NCBI RefSeq assembly: GCF_000257905.1
Contig: NZ_AJJL01000051.1
Coordinates: forward strand, 62,001-126,000
DNA length: 64,000 bases
Origin: Streptococcus mitis SK579
GTDB taxonomy: Bacteria; Bacillota; Bacilli; Lactobacillales; Streptococcaceae
Direction of reading: 5' to 3'
A model generated the notes under the pieces. It did not search any database. It was given only the letters and a program-made list of their open reading frames with translations, and was not told where the DNA came from. The position numbers and the translations under genes are program-made. Shown here in pieces: positions 17,604-34,285 of this stretch (position 1 is the first letter of the stretch; every line of letters begins with the position of its first letter).

Positions 17604-20600
17604 TTAATCCTTTTTCCCTTTTTTGACAAACACGGCAGAGAGAACTAGCCCAAGACCACCTAACAAGGCTAAAGTAGCTGATTCTTCTCCACCTGTTGCT
17701 GGAAGTTGATCTTTAACTTTAGCAACCGATGTTTGTGGTTGTTCTTGTTTTTGTGCTTGATCTGTTTTCACTGATGCACTTGCAAATTCATCGGACTTTT
17801 CAACAGTAGTTTCAACATCACTATTGCCACTGCTCATCTTATCTCCATCGACTTTATCAACCGAATCTTTCAAGTTTTCCTCTGTTGGAGTGGCTTGAGG
17901 GCTTGCTGTTTCTTTATATTCTGGGACTTCATGGACAGCTGCTTCAGTGCCATTTACGCCACCCTTGAAGTCTGGGACTTCTACTACTGGTGATGGTAGC
18001 TTGCTTGAGTCTCCCATAGATTCAGTATACTCTGGAACTTCATGGGTAGCTGCCTCAACTGCGTTTACTCCGCCTTTGAATTCTGGGACTTCTACTACTG
18101 AAGCTGGTTCATCACCCTTACTTGTAGTTGGAGCTGGTTTGGCTGGTTCTTCTGGAAATTCTTGGTGGAATGTCGTCATTTCGTAGAACTCTGGTTTGCC
18201 ACCTTCCCAAACAAGTTTCACATCCAATAATGGAGATTTATCTCGGACAGCAAATGTTTGGAAGCTTGAGGTAATCTCACCTATTTCTGACCAAGAATTT
18301 CTTTTATCTGATTTAAGAGTTCGAGCCAATACTCGGACCTTCACTCCTTTCGGAAGACTTGAAACAAGTCGGATATGGTTGACATCTGTCGGTTCTGACA
18401 AGTGGTAAACAAGCTCACCTTGCTCTTTCTCAGCCTTGTAGCTGGTCAAGACTTTACCATCTACGAGGTTGGTGTAGAGGTTACCTTGGCTTTCACCGCT
18501 GTTTCCTTCTACAGTTGGATCATTAATTGGCTTCACAAATTCACCATCATTGATTACCAACTCAGTGAAGCCTACAAAACGAGCATTATAGTCTGCTGTA
18601 TATAGAACACGGAGATAGTTGGCTTTAACTGGGCTTGAAAGTTCACCCTCAATATAGCGGTTTCCTGGCATCTTAGAATCATGTGTCCAACCATCTGTCA
18701 AGGAATCATCACGTGTTTCATTGGCAACACCATCACCAACTGTCACAAGATCTGTCCAAGTCTTACCATCTTGACTGACTTGAATCTTACCATCACGAAG
18801 ATAATTTTGAGTACCGTCTTGAATGTAAGCTCTAATTTTCTTGATTGCACGTTCACTACCAAGCTTCAAGGTGATGTGACCATCTTTACGAGCATAGTCT
18901 GAAAACTCTACAAAGTTATTGTAAACTCCATCGAACAATTGATCCAAGTTCTTAATCTTACGGACATCATTTCTACCGTATGTTGGGTGAATTCCCATTG
19001 ATGTAGAATCAAGTGTTGTTGGTTGAACTTCTTTTGTCTGAACAAGTAGAGAGGTTGCTGTTACTGCTTGTTCTTGATCAGTCTTGTTGACCAAGCGAAC
19101 ATAACGTACCAAGGACTTATCTGTCACTTGATCAGCTGGATACCATTCTTGAGCATTTGGAGAGTATTCCAAATTGAGGGATGGATTTTCTGTACCAACT
19201 GCTTGAATGAGTTCAGCTTGGTGAAGACGATCAAGTTTCATACCCAAGTAACTCTTAGCTGGAAGTTTTGTTCCGCTCGGAATTTGCATATTATAACGGC
19301 CTAGGCTATCATCAACTGGAGTTGCCTTCAAGTTTTCAACGTTTGTATCAGTCAATTGGCTATTGCCTGCACGTGTTTCAACTGAGAAGTCAGCGATACG
19401 CCACCATAGGTTGATGTTCTTAGTATTGCGAATACGGACATAGCGAGCTGAAATTGGAGTTTCGATTTCTTTGGTTTGCTCACCAGTCAAGCGATCCAAT
19501 TCTTGCCATGAGTTACCATCTGCAGAATATTCAAGAACACCTTCTGCCAATTTATCTCCTGAACCTTGGTGTAGACGAACCTTAGTCACAGGTTTGACTT
19601 CGCCTAAGTCTAGTTGTACCCAACTATTTACTGGAGTTGTATCAGTTCGATCAGCATTCGCAAGCATGGCTTCAGTATTGTCACGACCGTCTGTAATCTG
19701 ACCAACTGTCGTATTGTACTTGTACATCAGATTTGGACTAATCGTCACAGTAGCTGCCTGTTTAGCACGAGTAACTTCCACAGGGCGGTTAACAGCAATT
19801 TCTCTTACAGCAAACCAAGTATTATCACGATCTGAAGTCGCAATCATTCGAACAGCCTTAGCACGAATATTGAGTTTTTCATATTTAATAAGAGATTCAT
19901 TTCCAGTGTAGCTTGGTTCTGAAAGTGTTACCCACTCATCATTTTCATTTAGGTACTCAACCTTAGCATTGTTAAAGGTATCACGAGGATTTGCTTGAGT
20001 TCCCATTGCAAAGGTCAAGTTTTGGAGTGGAACAGCCTTGTTAAATTTCAAGCCAATGTAATCACCAGTCTTGATACTGTTTGGCGATTTGATCAATGCA
20101 TGAGTTCCCAAATCTCCATCAGTCACCTCAGCAAGTCCGCCTTCTACACCTGTACGGTTCGTGATAAAGGTACTAATGACTTGGTCAGGATGCAAAGCTT
20201 TTTGAACTTCTGTTGCAAGGATTTCACGAAGGCCAAGCAAGAATGGACGGATATGTTGCACACCCAACTCAGCTCTTTCATCATGGTCTACATAGTGGAA
20301 GGTATAAGTTTGTGATTGTTCGTAGAGTTTCAAGCCCTTATAGTAACTATCCCAAAGTTTTGCAGAATCGTTCTTTTTGATAGCTTCTGTACCATCAAGG
20401 AGAGCACTCAAGGCATCCATTTGGTCAATGGTATTGTCCAACCAGTAGTGGATTTGAGCACGCATCTTTTCATCACCAGATGCTTTATAAAGTTGAGCTG
20501 CAGCTTTTAGTTTCGCAAATTCTGCACGCAAGTCTTCACGCTCTGCACCAACATCTTGACCAGCTTTCAACTTAGACATGAAGGCCGCCAATTTCGGTGC

Positions 20601-23600
20601 AAGTTCAACAGACTCTTCCAACTTCACAACACGACCATCCATGTTTTGGTTGATCATATGTTTACCAAGCTCACGGAAGGCAAGAGATGCTTCGCTATCT
20701 GTAAACTTACCATTTTCAACAAAGTTGAAGGCAATATCGTTTACTTTCTTAGCTTCTTCTTCTGACTTCCATTGTTTCCATGCATATTGAGCTGCAGAGA
20801 AGAGGGCAATCTTAGAAGGCTCAGATTGTTGCATTGGATTCAACATGATACCTGAAAGAAGACTAGGATCAACATTTGGATGAAGGAATTTCTCACCACC
20901 ACCTAAGATTAAGTGTTGTTTAGAGTTATCTGTAACAGGCCAATTGACCCATAGAGAAACTGGACGATAGGTCTTACCACCTGCAGTCAGATTGTTCTTA
21001 AGGTTAGAGAGGAAGCTTTCGGATACTTCACCCCAGATCTTACCACCAGTAAGGGTCATAGAGGTTGAAGTTGGAAGATTTTCGTTGAGTGATTTCAACT
21101 CATCTTCACGGCCATTACCCCAATATTGACCTGGGACAAAGATCATTTCCTTACGAAGGCCACCATAAGTTGCTTGTTTTTCAGTCAACCAGTCTGTCAT
21201 GTCCTTCATCAAGCGGTTGTAGCTATTGTAGCCACCAACTGGACTTGGGGCATCATCGGCCAAAATACCGAACTCACGAACACCGACATCCATCAATTGA
21301 GTGAATTTAGCTTTAATAGTTTCAAGGTCTTTTTGGTAGTCAGCATCGTTACCAAAACGGATACGATTATTCATGAATGGATGGATGGTCCACACATAAC
21401 GAGTCTTGTTTTGGTTTCCGACACGCGCCAATTCACGAATTTCAGCTAGTTTTTCTTCTGGATAAAGTTCACGCCATTTCTTATTGTGATATGGATCATC
21501 TTTTGGTGCAAAGAAGTATTGGGTCAACTTCAAGTCACCACCATAACGCATCAACTCAGCACGATCAGCATTGCTCCAAGGGTTACCATAGTATCCTTCG
21601 ATAAAGCCACGGTTCTTAATTTCAGCATAGTCTTCAACTGTTACGTTACGCAAGACTGGAGCTTCACTTTCATTAAGCATGTGTTTGAGAGTTGTCAAAC
21701 CGTAGAAGACAGCATCTGTATCTTTACCGACGATAGAGATTGTATTGTTCTTGATTGACAAGGCATAGGCATCAATCTTATCAAAGAGTCCTTGAGAAAT
21801 TCCAGACACTTCTTTTTCAGCCTGTGAATTTTGACCATGAACACCAAGGTAGATATTGGTAGCACCTGCCACTGCTGATTGACTGCTTGTGTATGAGATT
21901 TGATGATCTTGTAAAACACTCTTCAAGCGGTTACGAGTATAGACATCCAAATTGTCCCCCATAACAAGATTGACTTGTTTATGGAGTTTTGTAACACCCT
22001 CATCGTAAGTTACTTTTTGTGGCGTTGGGAAGACCTTGTACTCTTTCTTAAGGTAATCTTGACTTTTCGCTGCTGCAGCAACTGTTTCATCACTTGTTGG
22101 CTTGCTAGCTACAAAGTTATCAGCAAGTTCAGTTGTACCATCACCCATTTCCTCAACTTTAGGTGTTTTTGGAGTAGCTGGCTCTTCTGCATTGTTAGTA
22201 GAAACTGGTTTCAGAAGTTGAATTTCTGCGGCACTACCAAATCCTGCAACACCTGCTAGAACTTTTAATTCTACCTTATCCGTTTCAACTGCATCAAAGT
22301 TCACTGTTTTCTCTTTGGCATTGTTTTCCCAAGTTCCTGAAGCAACTTTAACCATCTGACCATCTTTTTGAGCATATATTTCATAAGATGTCACGACACC
22401 ATTACCACCACCTGGACGTGGAAGATAAGTCAAACCATTGACTTTTTCACTTGCTTTCAAGTTCATAGCAACTGTGAATGGTGCTTGATGTCCAGACCAT
22501 TTTGAATGCCAGAAGGTATTTGGATCATTGTCGAAGGCTTTTTCTACTGGACCTTCTGCATTGGTACCTGGTAATTCTTGACTAGTTGCAGAAACTGTAA
22601 AATGATCATTTGGAATCAAACGTGGATTTACAAATGGTTCATTTGACAACTCAGCACTATGCAAGATTCCTTTGAAACCACCGATCGTTTCAAGTGGTAG
22701 AACCAAGCTATTATGAGCAAAACGAGGATTAGCTGGATTTGCAATACGTTCAACCTTTTCACCATCTACATAAACTTCTGTAGATTGTGGTTTCGTTACA
22801 ACAGAGATTTGATAACGTTTGTTCTTTTCAAGTTTCTTGTTGAATTGAATATGGAATTGTTCAAAAGTATAGGCAAGGTAGCCATCCTTATCTGCAAGAT
22901 AAAGTTGATTATTGCCACTTGTTGAGAAGGTCTGTTCACCGTCACCAGTTACAGTAACATCCATTTTCAGGACATGACTTGGTCCTGCGTCACCAACTAG
23001 ACCTTCGATTGTACTGTCTTTATCGAAATTCAATCCTTTTTCACTTGTCTTCACTTTCTTAGCAAGGTAATCTTTGACAGTATCAGGATTGATCTTAAAC
23101 AAATCTTCTTCAGCTACGGTCTTATCTGGATTAGATTGTGGTGCATAGACACTTGCTGGTTGAATACGGTCTGCATAGGTCTTAGCTGCACGGTCTGAAC
23201 CCCAAGTGCGTTCTGCAGTAGACTGCATACTCTTGAAGAAACGTTTAAAGATATCATAAGAAGTAAGTCCAGTTTCATGGAGGTCAATATTATCATTCCA
23301 AACAGCATGACCACCACCAATGATATTAGGATTAGAAGCTTCTAGACGTGGGCCACCACCTGTTGAGAAGTCATTTGGTGTCCAACGGTTGTATTGAATT
23401 TCATAATTTGCATAATCACCATAAGCAGTTTGGCTATTGCTACCACTTGGGACACTATAGGTTGGAACATCTGTGATATTGATAATCTTGGCACCTTGAG
23501 CAATTGCAGCTGCTGGACGTTGCCATCCAAGGCTCCAGATATCCACTTCTACATCTTTCCAATCAACTGGCGTTTTTCCTTGTTTGGCGCTGAGTGATCC

Positions 23601-25775
23601 CCAAATACGTGGTGTATAACCTTTTCCTTTGATATACTTGATGAGGTCATTAACATAGCGACGATAACTTTCTGGACTTCCATAATACTCATCTGTACCG
23701 ATATGAACGGTAGAAACGCCATGAAGGGGTGCATCTGGACCATCAAGAAGTTTATCATAGACTGATTTAACAAAAGCAAGTGTTTCTTCGTACTTGTTAT
23801 CCAAGTCCAACATAGCTACACGTTCTACATTGTGTTTTCTCGCACTAAGTTGACCCTTGTACATCAAGTCTGGACGAACTTTAACGAATGAAAGGGCGTG
23901 ACCTGGTGTGTCAATTTCAGGAACAAGGTTGATATGCAAAGCTTTTGCTAACTTGATGATTTCTTGCATTTCTTCCTTGGTATAGTGCTCATCTGATGTT
24001 AATTTTTGGCCATCCTTACCAACAATATCTGTCTCCACACGGAAGCCTGTCTTGGCATGCTCTAGAACATACTTCAGTTCTTCTTCTGGACTTAAGTTCT
24101 TACCTGCCAAGTGCTCTTTTAGGAAGATATAGTTATCATTTAGGTGCAACTGAAGATCGTTCATCTTGTAGTAGGCCATGTTTAGCATGATGTCTACAAG
24201 CGTATCATAAGGGATAAACTTACGACCTGTGTCTAGCATAAAGCCACGGTGGCTGAAGCTTGGGAAGTCACGGATCTCACCGTTCTGTAGATCTTTTTCT
24301 CCCATTTGAAGAAGTGTACGTGTAGCATAAAAGGCACCTGCATTTGTTGCAGCTTCTACAGTGATAACACCATCTTTTACAGTGATACCATAGCCTTCCT
24401 TGCCATAGCCCTTATCTTCAACCTTTTTAAACTCAATACGGTTTTGAGCTGTCTGATTGCCTGTTGCAATTTCTAAGCCACGACTTTCAAGGTCAGTCTG
24501 ATAGAATTTGGCTTCTTGACCAAATCCAGAATCTCCGACTGAAATAACAGTAGATGATGTAATAGAAGTTTTTCCTTCAGTTCCATACCATTGTTGAACT
24601 GCTGGTGCAACTGCTGGTTTAGTTCCAACGCCTTCGTCTGCATGCAAGCCTTTAATAAGAACTTCAAATTCTTTTGTGAAGGTATGAGTATCTTTGACTT
24701 GTTGGACCATGACCTTAACAGTTTGATCTGTTAGAGGTTTGTAGATTTTGTTATTGAGATCAACAACACCCTGTTTGTTGCTACCAATCAAGCTCACTTC
24801 ACCCGGTAATTTAGGTAATACTAGAGATTTTCCATCTTTAGCAACTTCTAGTTCTGTCACCTGACGAATATCTGTTGGTTTGCTTGCATCCGGAATGTTT
24901 GAATAGGCACGAATTTCTTGAATACCAACATTTTTCCAGTTCATAGTACCAGCTTGGTAATCTGTGATTTCAAGTTTAAGGTACTTGGCTTGAATAGCCT
25001 CTTTCAAATCAACTTTTTCATCAAGAAGTGGAGTGCCTGTTCTTTGATAAGCTAACTTCCATTCTTTAACTCCTGATCCATTCACATCATCCTGGCCAGC
25101 ATAATAAAGATTCCATGACTTGATATTTGGATCATTTTTTTCACCACGAACACGGCGATCCCAATCAATCTCCACATGCTTAATCACTGTTGTCTTTTCA
25201 AGTGTAAATTCGATGGTTGGTTTTTCAACATTTTGATCAGTAGCCCAGCGAGTATCAGGTTTTCCGTCAATTGCCTTTTCTGCTGTGTACTGTGTGTTTG
25301 CTTCATGGTTTGATGCTGTAGCAGAAGCTTTTTCTAAATGATTGACATCTGGAGTTTCGACCAAATCTTTGGCCACTGGCTTTTCAGCAGGTTTAGCTGC
25401 TGGAGCTACTTCTTCTTTGGGAGTTTCTGCTGGTTTTGGAGTTGTTTCTTCCTTAGGAGCAGGAGTTTCAGTTGGTTTTGTAACTGTTTCTCCAGTATTT
25501 TCAGGCTGACTTTCTGTCTCACTTGGTTGAATTTCAGTATCCTCCGTCGTAGTAGCAGTTTCTGCTTTTTCAATTGCTGCTGCTATATCTGCTGGCAGTT
25601 TATCCAGAGGATGAGCCTGTGTTATTGTTCCTTCTGTCTCAGCAGGTCCTTCTGTTTCAGCTGCTTGAACCATGCCAGCACCAAAGATACTGGCACCAAT
25701 CATAACAGAAGCTGCACCAATCGTAAATTTACGAATACTATAATGACACCGTTTCTCAAAAAAATGTTTTCCCAT
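17604..25775 (-). CDS. Wall-anchored GH20-GH84 bifunctional beta-N-acetylhexosaminidase
   Basis: A 2723-aa surface protein with two different hexosaminidase domains. Order: YSIRK signal peptide; LPADIAAAIEKAET motif; Thr/Pro/Glu-rich stretch; CBM32 (F5/8C) at ~147-290; GH20 at ~395-870 with the catalytic Asp695-Glu696 pair in HIGTDEYYG; LamG-like module at ~920-1055; CBM32 at ~1058-1187; GH84 N-domain from ~1237. The GH84 barrel carries the catalytic pair Asp1507-Asp1508 in ILADDAPSP. At least four CBM32-like modules span ~1865-2560, followed by EVPEFKGGVN/HEVPEY repeats and LPATG at 2691. Both families use substrate-assisted catalysis on the N-acetyl group, so it should remove terminal GlcNAc and/or GalNAc. 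The GH84 half resembles NagH/NagJ-type enzymes. A terminator follows. Confidence 0.9.
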   Translation of the reverse strand: MGKHFFEKRCHYSIRKFTIGAASVMIGASIFGAGMVQAAETEGPAETEGTITQAHPLDKLPADIAAAIEKAETATTTEDTEIQPSETESQPENTGETVTKPTETPAPKEETTPKPAETPKEEVAPAAKPAEKPVAKDLVETPDVNHLEKASATASNHEANTQYTAEKAIDGKPDTRWATDQNVEKPTIEFTLEKTTVIKHVEIDWDRRVRGEKNDPNIKSWNLYYAGQDDVNGSGVKEWKLAYQRTGTPLLDEKVDLKEAIQAKYLKLEITDYQAGTMNWKNVGIQEIRAYSNIPDASKPTDIRQVTELEVAKDGKSLVLPKLPGEVSLIGSNKQGVVDLNNKIYKPLTDQTVKVMVQQVKDTHTFTKEFEVLIKGLHADEGVGTKPAVAPAVQQWYGTEGKTSITSSTVISVGDSGFGQEAKFYQTDLESRGLEIATGNQTAQNRIEFKKVEDKGYGKEGYGITVKDGVITVEAATNAGAFYATRTLLQMGEKDLQNGEIRDFPSFSHRGFMLDTGRKFIPYDTLVDIMLNMAYYKMNDLQLHLNDNYIFLKEHLAGKNLSPEEELKYVLEHAKTGFRVETDIVGKDGQKLTSDEHYTKEEMQEIIKLAKALHINLVPEIDTPGHALSFVKVRPDLMYKGQLSARKHNVERVAMLDLDNKYEETLAFVKSVYDKLLDGPDAPLHGVSTVHIGTDEYYGSPESYRRYVNDLIKYIKGKGYTPRIWGSLSAKQGKTPVDWKDVEVDIWSLGWQRPAAAIAQGAKIINITDVPTYSVPSGSNSQTAYGDYANYEIQYNRWTPNDFSTGGGPRLEASNPNIIGGGHAVWNDNIDLHETGLTSYDIFKRFFKSMQSTAERTWGSDRAAKTYADRIQPASVYAPQSNPDKTVAEEDLFKINPDTVKDYLAKKVKTSEKGLNFDKDSTIEGLVGDAGPSHVLKMDVTVTGDGEQTFSTSGNNQLYLADKDGYLAYTFEQFHIQFNKKLEKNKRYQISVVTKPQSTEVYVDGEKVERIANPANPRFAHNSLVLPLETIGGFKGILHSAELSNEPFVNPRLIPNDHFTVSATSQELPGTNAEGPVEKAFDNDPNTFWHSKWSGHQAPFTVAMNLKASEKVNGLTYLPRPGGGNGVVTSYEIYAQKDGQMVKVASGTWENNAKEKTVNFDAVETDKVELKVLAGVAGFGSAAEIQLLKPVSTNNAEEPATPKTPKVEEMGDGTTELADNFVASKPTSDETVAAAAKSQDYLKKEYKVFPTPQKVTYDEGVTKLHKQVNLVMGDNLDVYTRNRLKSVLQDHQISYTSSQSAVAGATNIYLGVHGQNSQAEKEVSGISQGLFDKIDAYALSIKNNTISIVGKDTDAVFYGLTTLKHMLNESEAPVLRNVTVEDYAEIKNRGFIEGYYGNPWSNADRAELMRYGGDLKLTQYFFAPKDDPYHNKKWRELYPEEKLAEIRELARVGNQNKTRYVWTIHPFMNNRIRFGNDADYQKDLETIKAKFTQLMDVGVREFGILADDAPSPVGGYNSYNRLMKDMTDWLTEKQATYGGLRKEMIFVPGQYWGNGREDELKSLNENLPTSTSMTLTGGKIWGEVSESFLSNLKNNLTAGGKTYRPVSLWVNWPVTDNSKQHLILGGGEKFLHPNVDPSLLSGIMLNPMQQSEPSKIALFSAAQYAWKQWKSEEEAKKVNDIAFNFVENGKFTDSEASLAFRELGKHMINQNMDGRVVKLEESVELAPKLAAFMSKLKAGQDVGAEREDLRAEFAKLKAAAQLYKASGDEKMRAQIHYWLDNTIDQMDALSALLDGTEAIKKNDSAKLWDSYYKGLKLYEQSQTYTFHYVDHDERAELGVQHIRPFLLGLREILATEVQKALHPDQVISTFITNRTGVEGGLAEVTDGDLGTHALIKSPNSIKTGDYIGLKFNKAVPLQNLTFAMGTQANPRDTFNNAKVEYLNENDEWVTLSEPSYTGNESLIKYEKLNIRAKAVRMIATSDRDNTWFAVREIAVNRPVEVTRAKQAATVTISPNLMYKYNTTVGQITDGRDNTEAMLANADRTDTTPVNSWVQLDLGEVKPVTKVRLHQGSGDKLAEGVLEYSADGNSWQELDRLTGEQTKEIETPISARYVRIRNTKNINLWWRIADFSVETRAGNSQLTDTNVENLKATPVDDSLGRYNMQIPSGTKLPAKSYLGMKLDRLHQAELIQAVGTENPSLNLEYSPNAQEWYPADQVTDKSLVRYVRLVNKTDQEQAVTATSLLVQTKEVQPTTLDSTSMGIHPTYGRNDVRKIKNLDQLFDGVYNNFVEFSDYARKDGHITLKLGSERAIKKIRAYIQDGTQNYLRDGKIQVSQDGKTWTDLVTVGDGVANETRDDSLTDGWTHDSKMPGNRYIEGELSSPVKANYLRVLYTADYNARFVGFTELVINDGEFVKPINDPTVEGNSGESQGNLYTNLVDGKVLTSYKAEKEQGELVYHLSEPTDVNHIRLVSSLPKGVKVRVLARTLKSDKRNSWSEIGEITSSFQTFAVRDKSPLLDVKLVWEGGKPEFYEMTTFHQEFPEEPAKPAPTTSKGDEPASVVEVPEFKGGVNAVEAATHEVPEYTESMGDSSKLPSPVVEVPDFKGGVNGTEAAVHEVPEYKETASPQATPTEENLKDSVDKVDGDKMSSGNSDVETTVEKSDEFASASVKTDQAQKQEQPQTSVAKVKDQLPATGGEESATLALLGGLGLVLSAVFVKKGKKD
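17691..17705 (-). other. LPATG sortase signal of the GH20-GH84 protein
   Basis: The motif is followed by a hydrophobic helix (ALLGGLGLVLSAVF) and KKGKKD. Confidence 0.95.
17912..18115 (-). repeat. Wall-proximal VPEFKGGVN/HEVPEY repeats in the GH20-GH84 protein
   Basis: Two ~30-residue units (VVEVPEFKGGVNAVEAATHE and VVEVPDFKGGVNGTEAAVHE, each followed by VPEY) separated by a short linker. Confidence 0.8.
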
Positions 25776-25806
25776 TTTTTCCTATTTCCTTTCATACGCT
25801 CACAAT

Positions 25807-25821
25807 CGTAAACGTTCTCAT
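25807..25821 (-). promoter_or_regulatory. cre-like site upstream of the GH20-GH84 gene
   Basis: ATGAGAACGTTTACG on the minus strand fits the cre consensus with two mismatches and lies about 30 nt upstream of the ATG, the same position as at the other two glycosidase genes. Confidence 0.5.
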
Positions 25822-25831
25822 TTCCCTTTAG

Positions 25832-25859
25832 AAAAAGAGAGGACCTAGAGGTCCTCTCT
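25832..25859 (-). terminator. Terminator of the protease-GH101 gene
   Basis: A perfect 10-bp stem (AGAGAGGACC/GGTCCTCTCT) with a 4-nt loop and TTTTT on the minus strand. It lies between the GH101 stop and the GH20-GH84 start. Confidence 0.85.
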
Positions 25860-25930
25860 GGGTATTCTTTTTTCTCCACTAGAACAAGCAGAGAGTTTGA
25901 GCTCCCTTTTAATGAAAACTCTTGTATATT

Positions 25931-32893
<6,963 letters not shown>

Positions 32894-32910
32894 CTAAATC
32901 CTTTCACTAT

Positions 32911-32928
32911 ACACGTAAGCGTTTACAT
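32911..32928 (-). promoter_or_regulatory. cre (CcpA) operator upstream of the protease-GH101 gene
   Basis: ATGTAAACGCTTACG on the minus strand matches the cre consensus except at the last base. It lies 25-40 nt upstream of the ATG and downstream of the promoter. Confidence 0.7.
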
Positions 32929-32960
32929 CTACTCTTCAAAAAAATACTCCTTTCTGTCTA

Positions 32961-33006
32961 AAAAGTGTAACACTTACGTTATTAAATAAAAAATAATTAC
33001 ACTTTT
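32961..33006 (-). promoter_or_regulatory. Inverted repeat in the 5' leader of the protease-GH101 mRNA
   Basis: The perfect 10-bp arms AAAAGTGTAA (32961-32970) and TTACACTTTT (32997-33006) are 26 nt apart, and one arm sits at the predicted transcription start. It could be an operator, a 5' stabilising hairpin, or an attenuator stem. Confidence 0.45.
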
Positions 33007-33035
33007 AATATAACAAATGATAGACAATAAAGCAA
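33007..33035 (-). promoter_or_regulatory. Promoter of the protease-GH101 gene
   Basis: TTGCTT (33035-33030), a 17-nt spacer and TATATT (33012-33007) on the minus strand give a ~110-nt leader. Confidence 0.55.
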
Positions 33036-33118
33036 TAGAAAAGATAGGAAATGACTAATTTTTTCTTTCAATCCTAGTAAAATTAAAGTATAAAATCTCC
33101 AAAATACTCTAGAAAAAT

Positions 33119-33166
33119 AAAATGCATATCATCAAATTTTTCCAATATCTGATAATATGCATTTTT
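33119..33166 (-). terminator. Terminator downstream of yaaA
   Basis: The inverted repeat AAAATGCATAT/ATATGCATTTT with flanking A and T runs on both sides lies between the yaaA stop and the GH101 promoter. It could act bidirectionally, although the loop (25 nt) is large. Confidence 0.5.
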
Positions 33167-33224
33167 CTAATTTTAAAGATTTTTTAACCAACTTCATACA
33201 TTTTAGAAAAAAAGAAGTTGATTC

Positions 33225-33977
33225 TCAATTTGAATTTTTCTCTTTTATATATACTTCCTTAACAAAAACCAATTCCTGTGGCTGGGACAAGTCTTCTCGG
33301 TAGTTAAATCCTGCAAAGCTTAAGCCACGAGCTTCCTCCACCGTCTGCACTTGATTTTCTATCAGAGTTGTTAGGAATGCTCCACGCGCTTTCTTGGAAA
33401 TAGTTGAATGAATCTTCAGCTGTCCACCTCTATCCTCCATAAATTTGAAGGTTACCATCTTTTCTCTGATTTCCTTAGAAAATACAGTCTCAAACTCGGA
33501 CGACAAGAGGGAAAAAATTACTTCTTCCTGCGTCACAGCTTCATCATAGGCTGCCTTCCAATGGCTCTTCAAAGTCTTACCAGCAACTTTTAACTTCATC
33601 AAAAAGTCCAAACGGTGAGGGGCCATAGGTGACAAGGCTGGAACGACACCGTACAAAGCCGAGGTGATAAAGACATGATTTTCAAGATAGGTTTGTTCTG
33701 CCTCGGTCAACTTATCTCGCTTGATATGGCGGTACATAAGCCCATCAAAAAGTTTCAAGGATGGATAGTGTTGAGCAGTTTTCCTTTTCAAAGCTTGGAT
33801 ATTTTTAAATTCTTCCGCCGCCTTATCAGCTGAAACTTTGTAAAAACTCTCCAATTGACTAGCAGAATAGAGAGTCAAGGCATCAAGTACAGCTTGACTT
33901 TCTGGTTTTAAAGGAGCATCTTCGATACTTGGCAAGTCTGTGTTCATTTCTTTTGCTGTTGGGATTAAAATTTTCAT
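33225..33977 (-). CDS. yaaA: Peroxide stress protein YaaA family (DUF328)
   Basis: A 250-aa cytosolic protein of the YaaA/DUF328 family. It starts MKILIPTAKEMN and contains the family strings ALYGVVPALSPMAPHRLDF and SKKARGAF. E. coli YaaA limits intracellular iron damage during peroxide stress and binds DNA; the same role in streptococci is inferred. There is no Shine-Dalgarno: an extended -10 box lies 6 nt upstream of the ATG, so the mRNA should be leaderless. It borders the glycosidase island on the right. Confidence 0.85.
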   Translation of the reverse strand: MKILIPTAKEMNTDLPSIEDAPLKPESQAVLDALTLYSASQLESFYKVSADKAAEEFKNIQALKRKTAQHYPSLKLFDGLMYRHIKRDKLTEAEQTYLENHVFITSALYGVVPALSPMAPHRLDFLMKLKVAGKTLKSHWKAAYDEAVTQEEVIFSLLSSEFETVFSKEIREKMVTFKFMEDRGGQLKIHSTISKKARGAFLTTLIENQVQTVEEARGLSFAGFNYREDLSQPQELVFVKEVYIKEKNSN

Positions 33978-33983
33978 ATTAAT

Positions 33984-34012
33984 AGTGTAGCATATTTTTT
34001 AGCCGCTACCAA
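33984..34012 (-). promoter_or_regulatory. Promoter of yaaA, predicted leaderless
   Basis: On the minus strand: TTGGTA (34012-34007), a 17-nt spacer, TGC then TACACT (33989-33984). Six nucleotides separate the -10 box from the ATG. Confidence 0.6.
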
Positions 34013-34024
34013 GAAATTCATCTA

Positions 34025-34050
34025 AAAAACCTCGTTTTGAGCGAGGTTTC
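34025..34050 (-). terminator. Terminator of the 54-aa membrane protein gene
   Basis: The stem AACCTCG/CGAGGTT with a short loop is followed by TTTTTT on the minus strand. Confidence 0.8.
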
Positions 34051-34055
34051 TTTGG

Positions 34056-34220
34056 TTATTTTGGCCATCCTAACCAGATAGCCACGAGAACAAGGGATAT
34101 TCCAGCTAAGCTTGTTAAGATAGATAAGAATTTATCTTTTTTCTCCTTAAACAGAGAAAAACCTATCTTCAAAGCGAGCAGTCCGAGTAACATTGAAGCA
34201 AGCATCACATAAAAACCCAT
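34056..34220 (-). CDS. Small hydrophobic membrane protein, 54 aa
   Basis: An ATG at 34220 with a strong GGAGG Shine-Dalgarno opens a 54-codon frame ending just before a good terminator. The product has two predicted transmembrane helices (GFYVMLASMLLGLLALKIGF and the C-terminal AGISLVLVAIWLGW) joined by a lysine-rich loop (FKEKKDKF). I do not recognise a function. The ribosome-binding site, terminator and hydrophobic pattern make a real gene likely. Confidence 0.7.
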   Translation of the reverse strand: MGFYVMLASMLLGLLALKIGFSLFKEKKDKFLSILTSLAGISLVLVAIWLGWPK

Positions 34221-34285
34221 TTCTTTGTCCTCCATTAGGCTTAATTTACCTTATTATAACATATATTTCTTAAATAAACCTTTTT

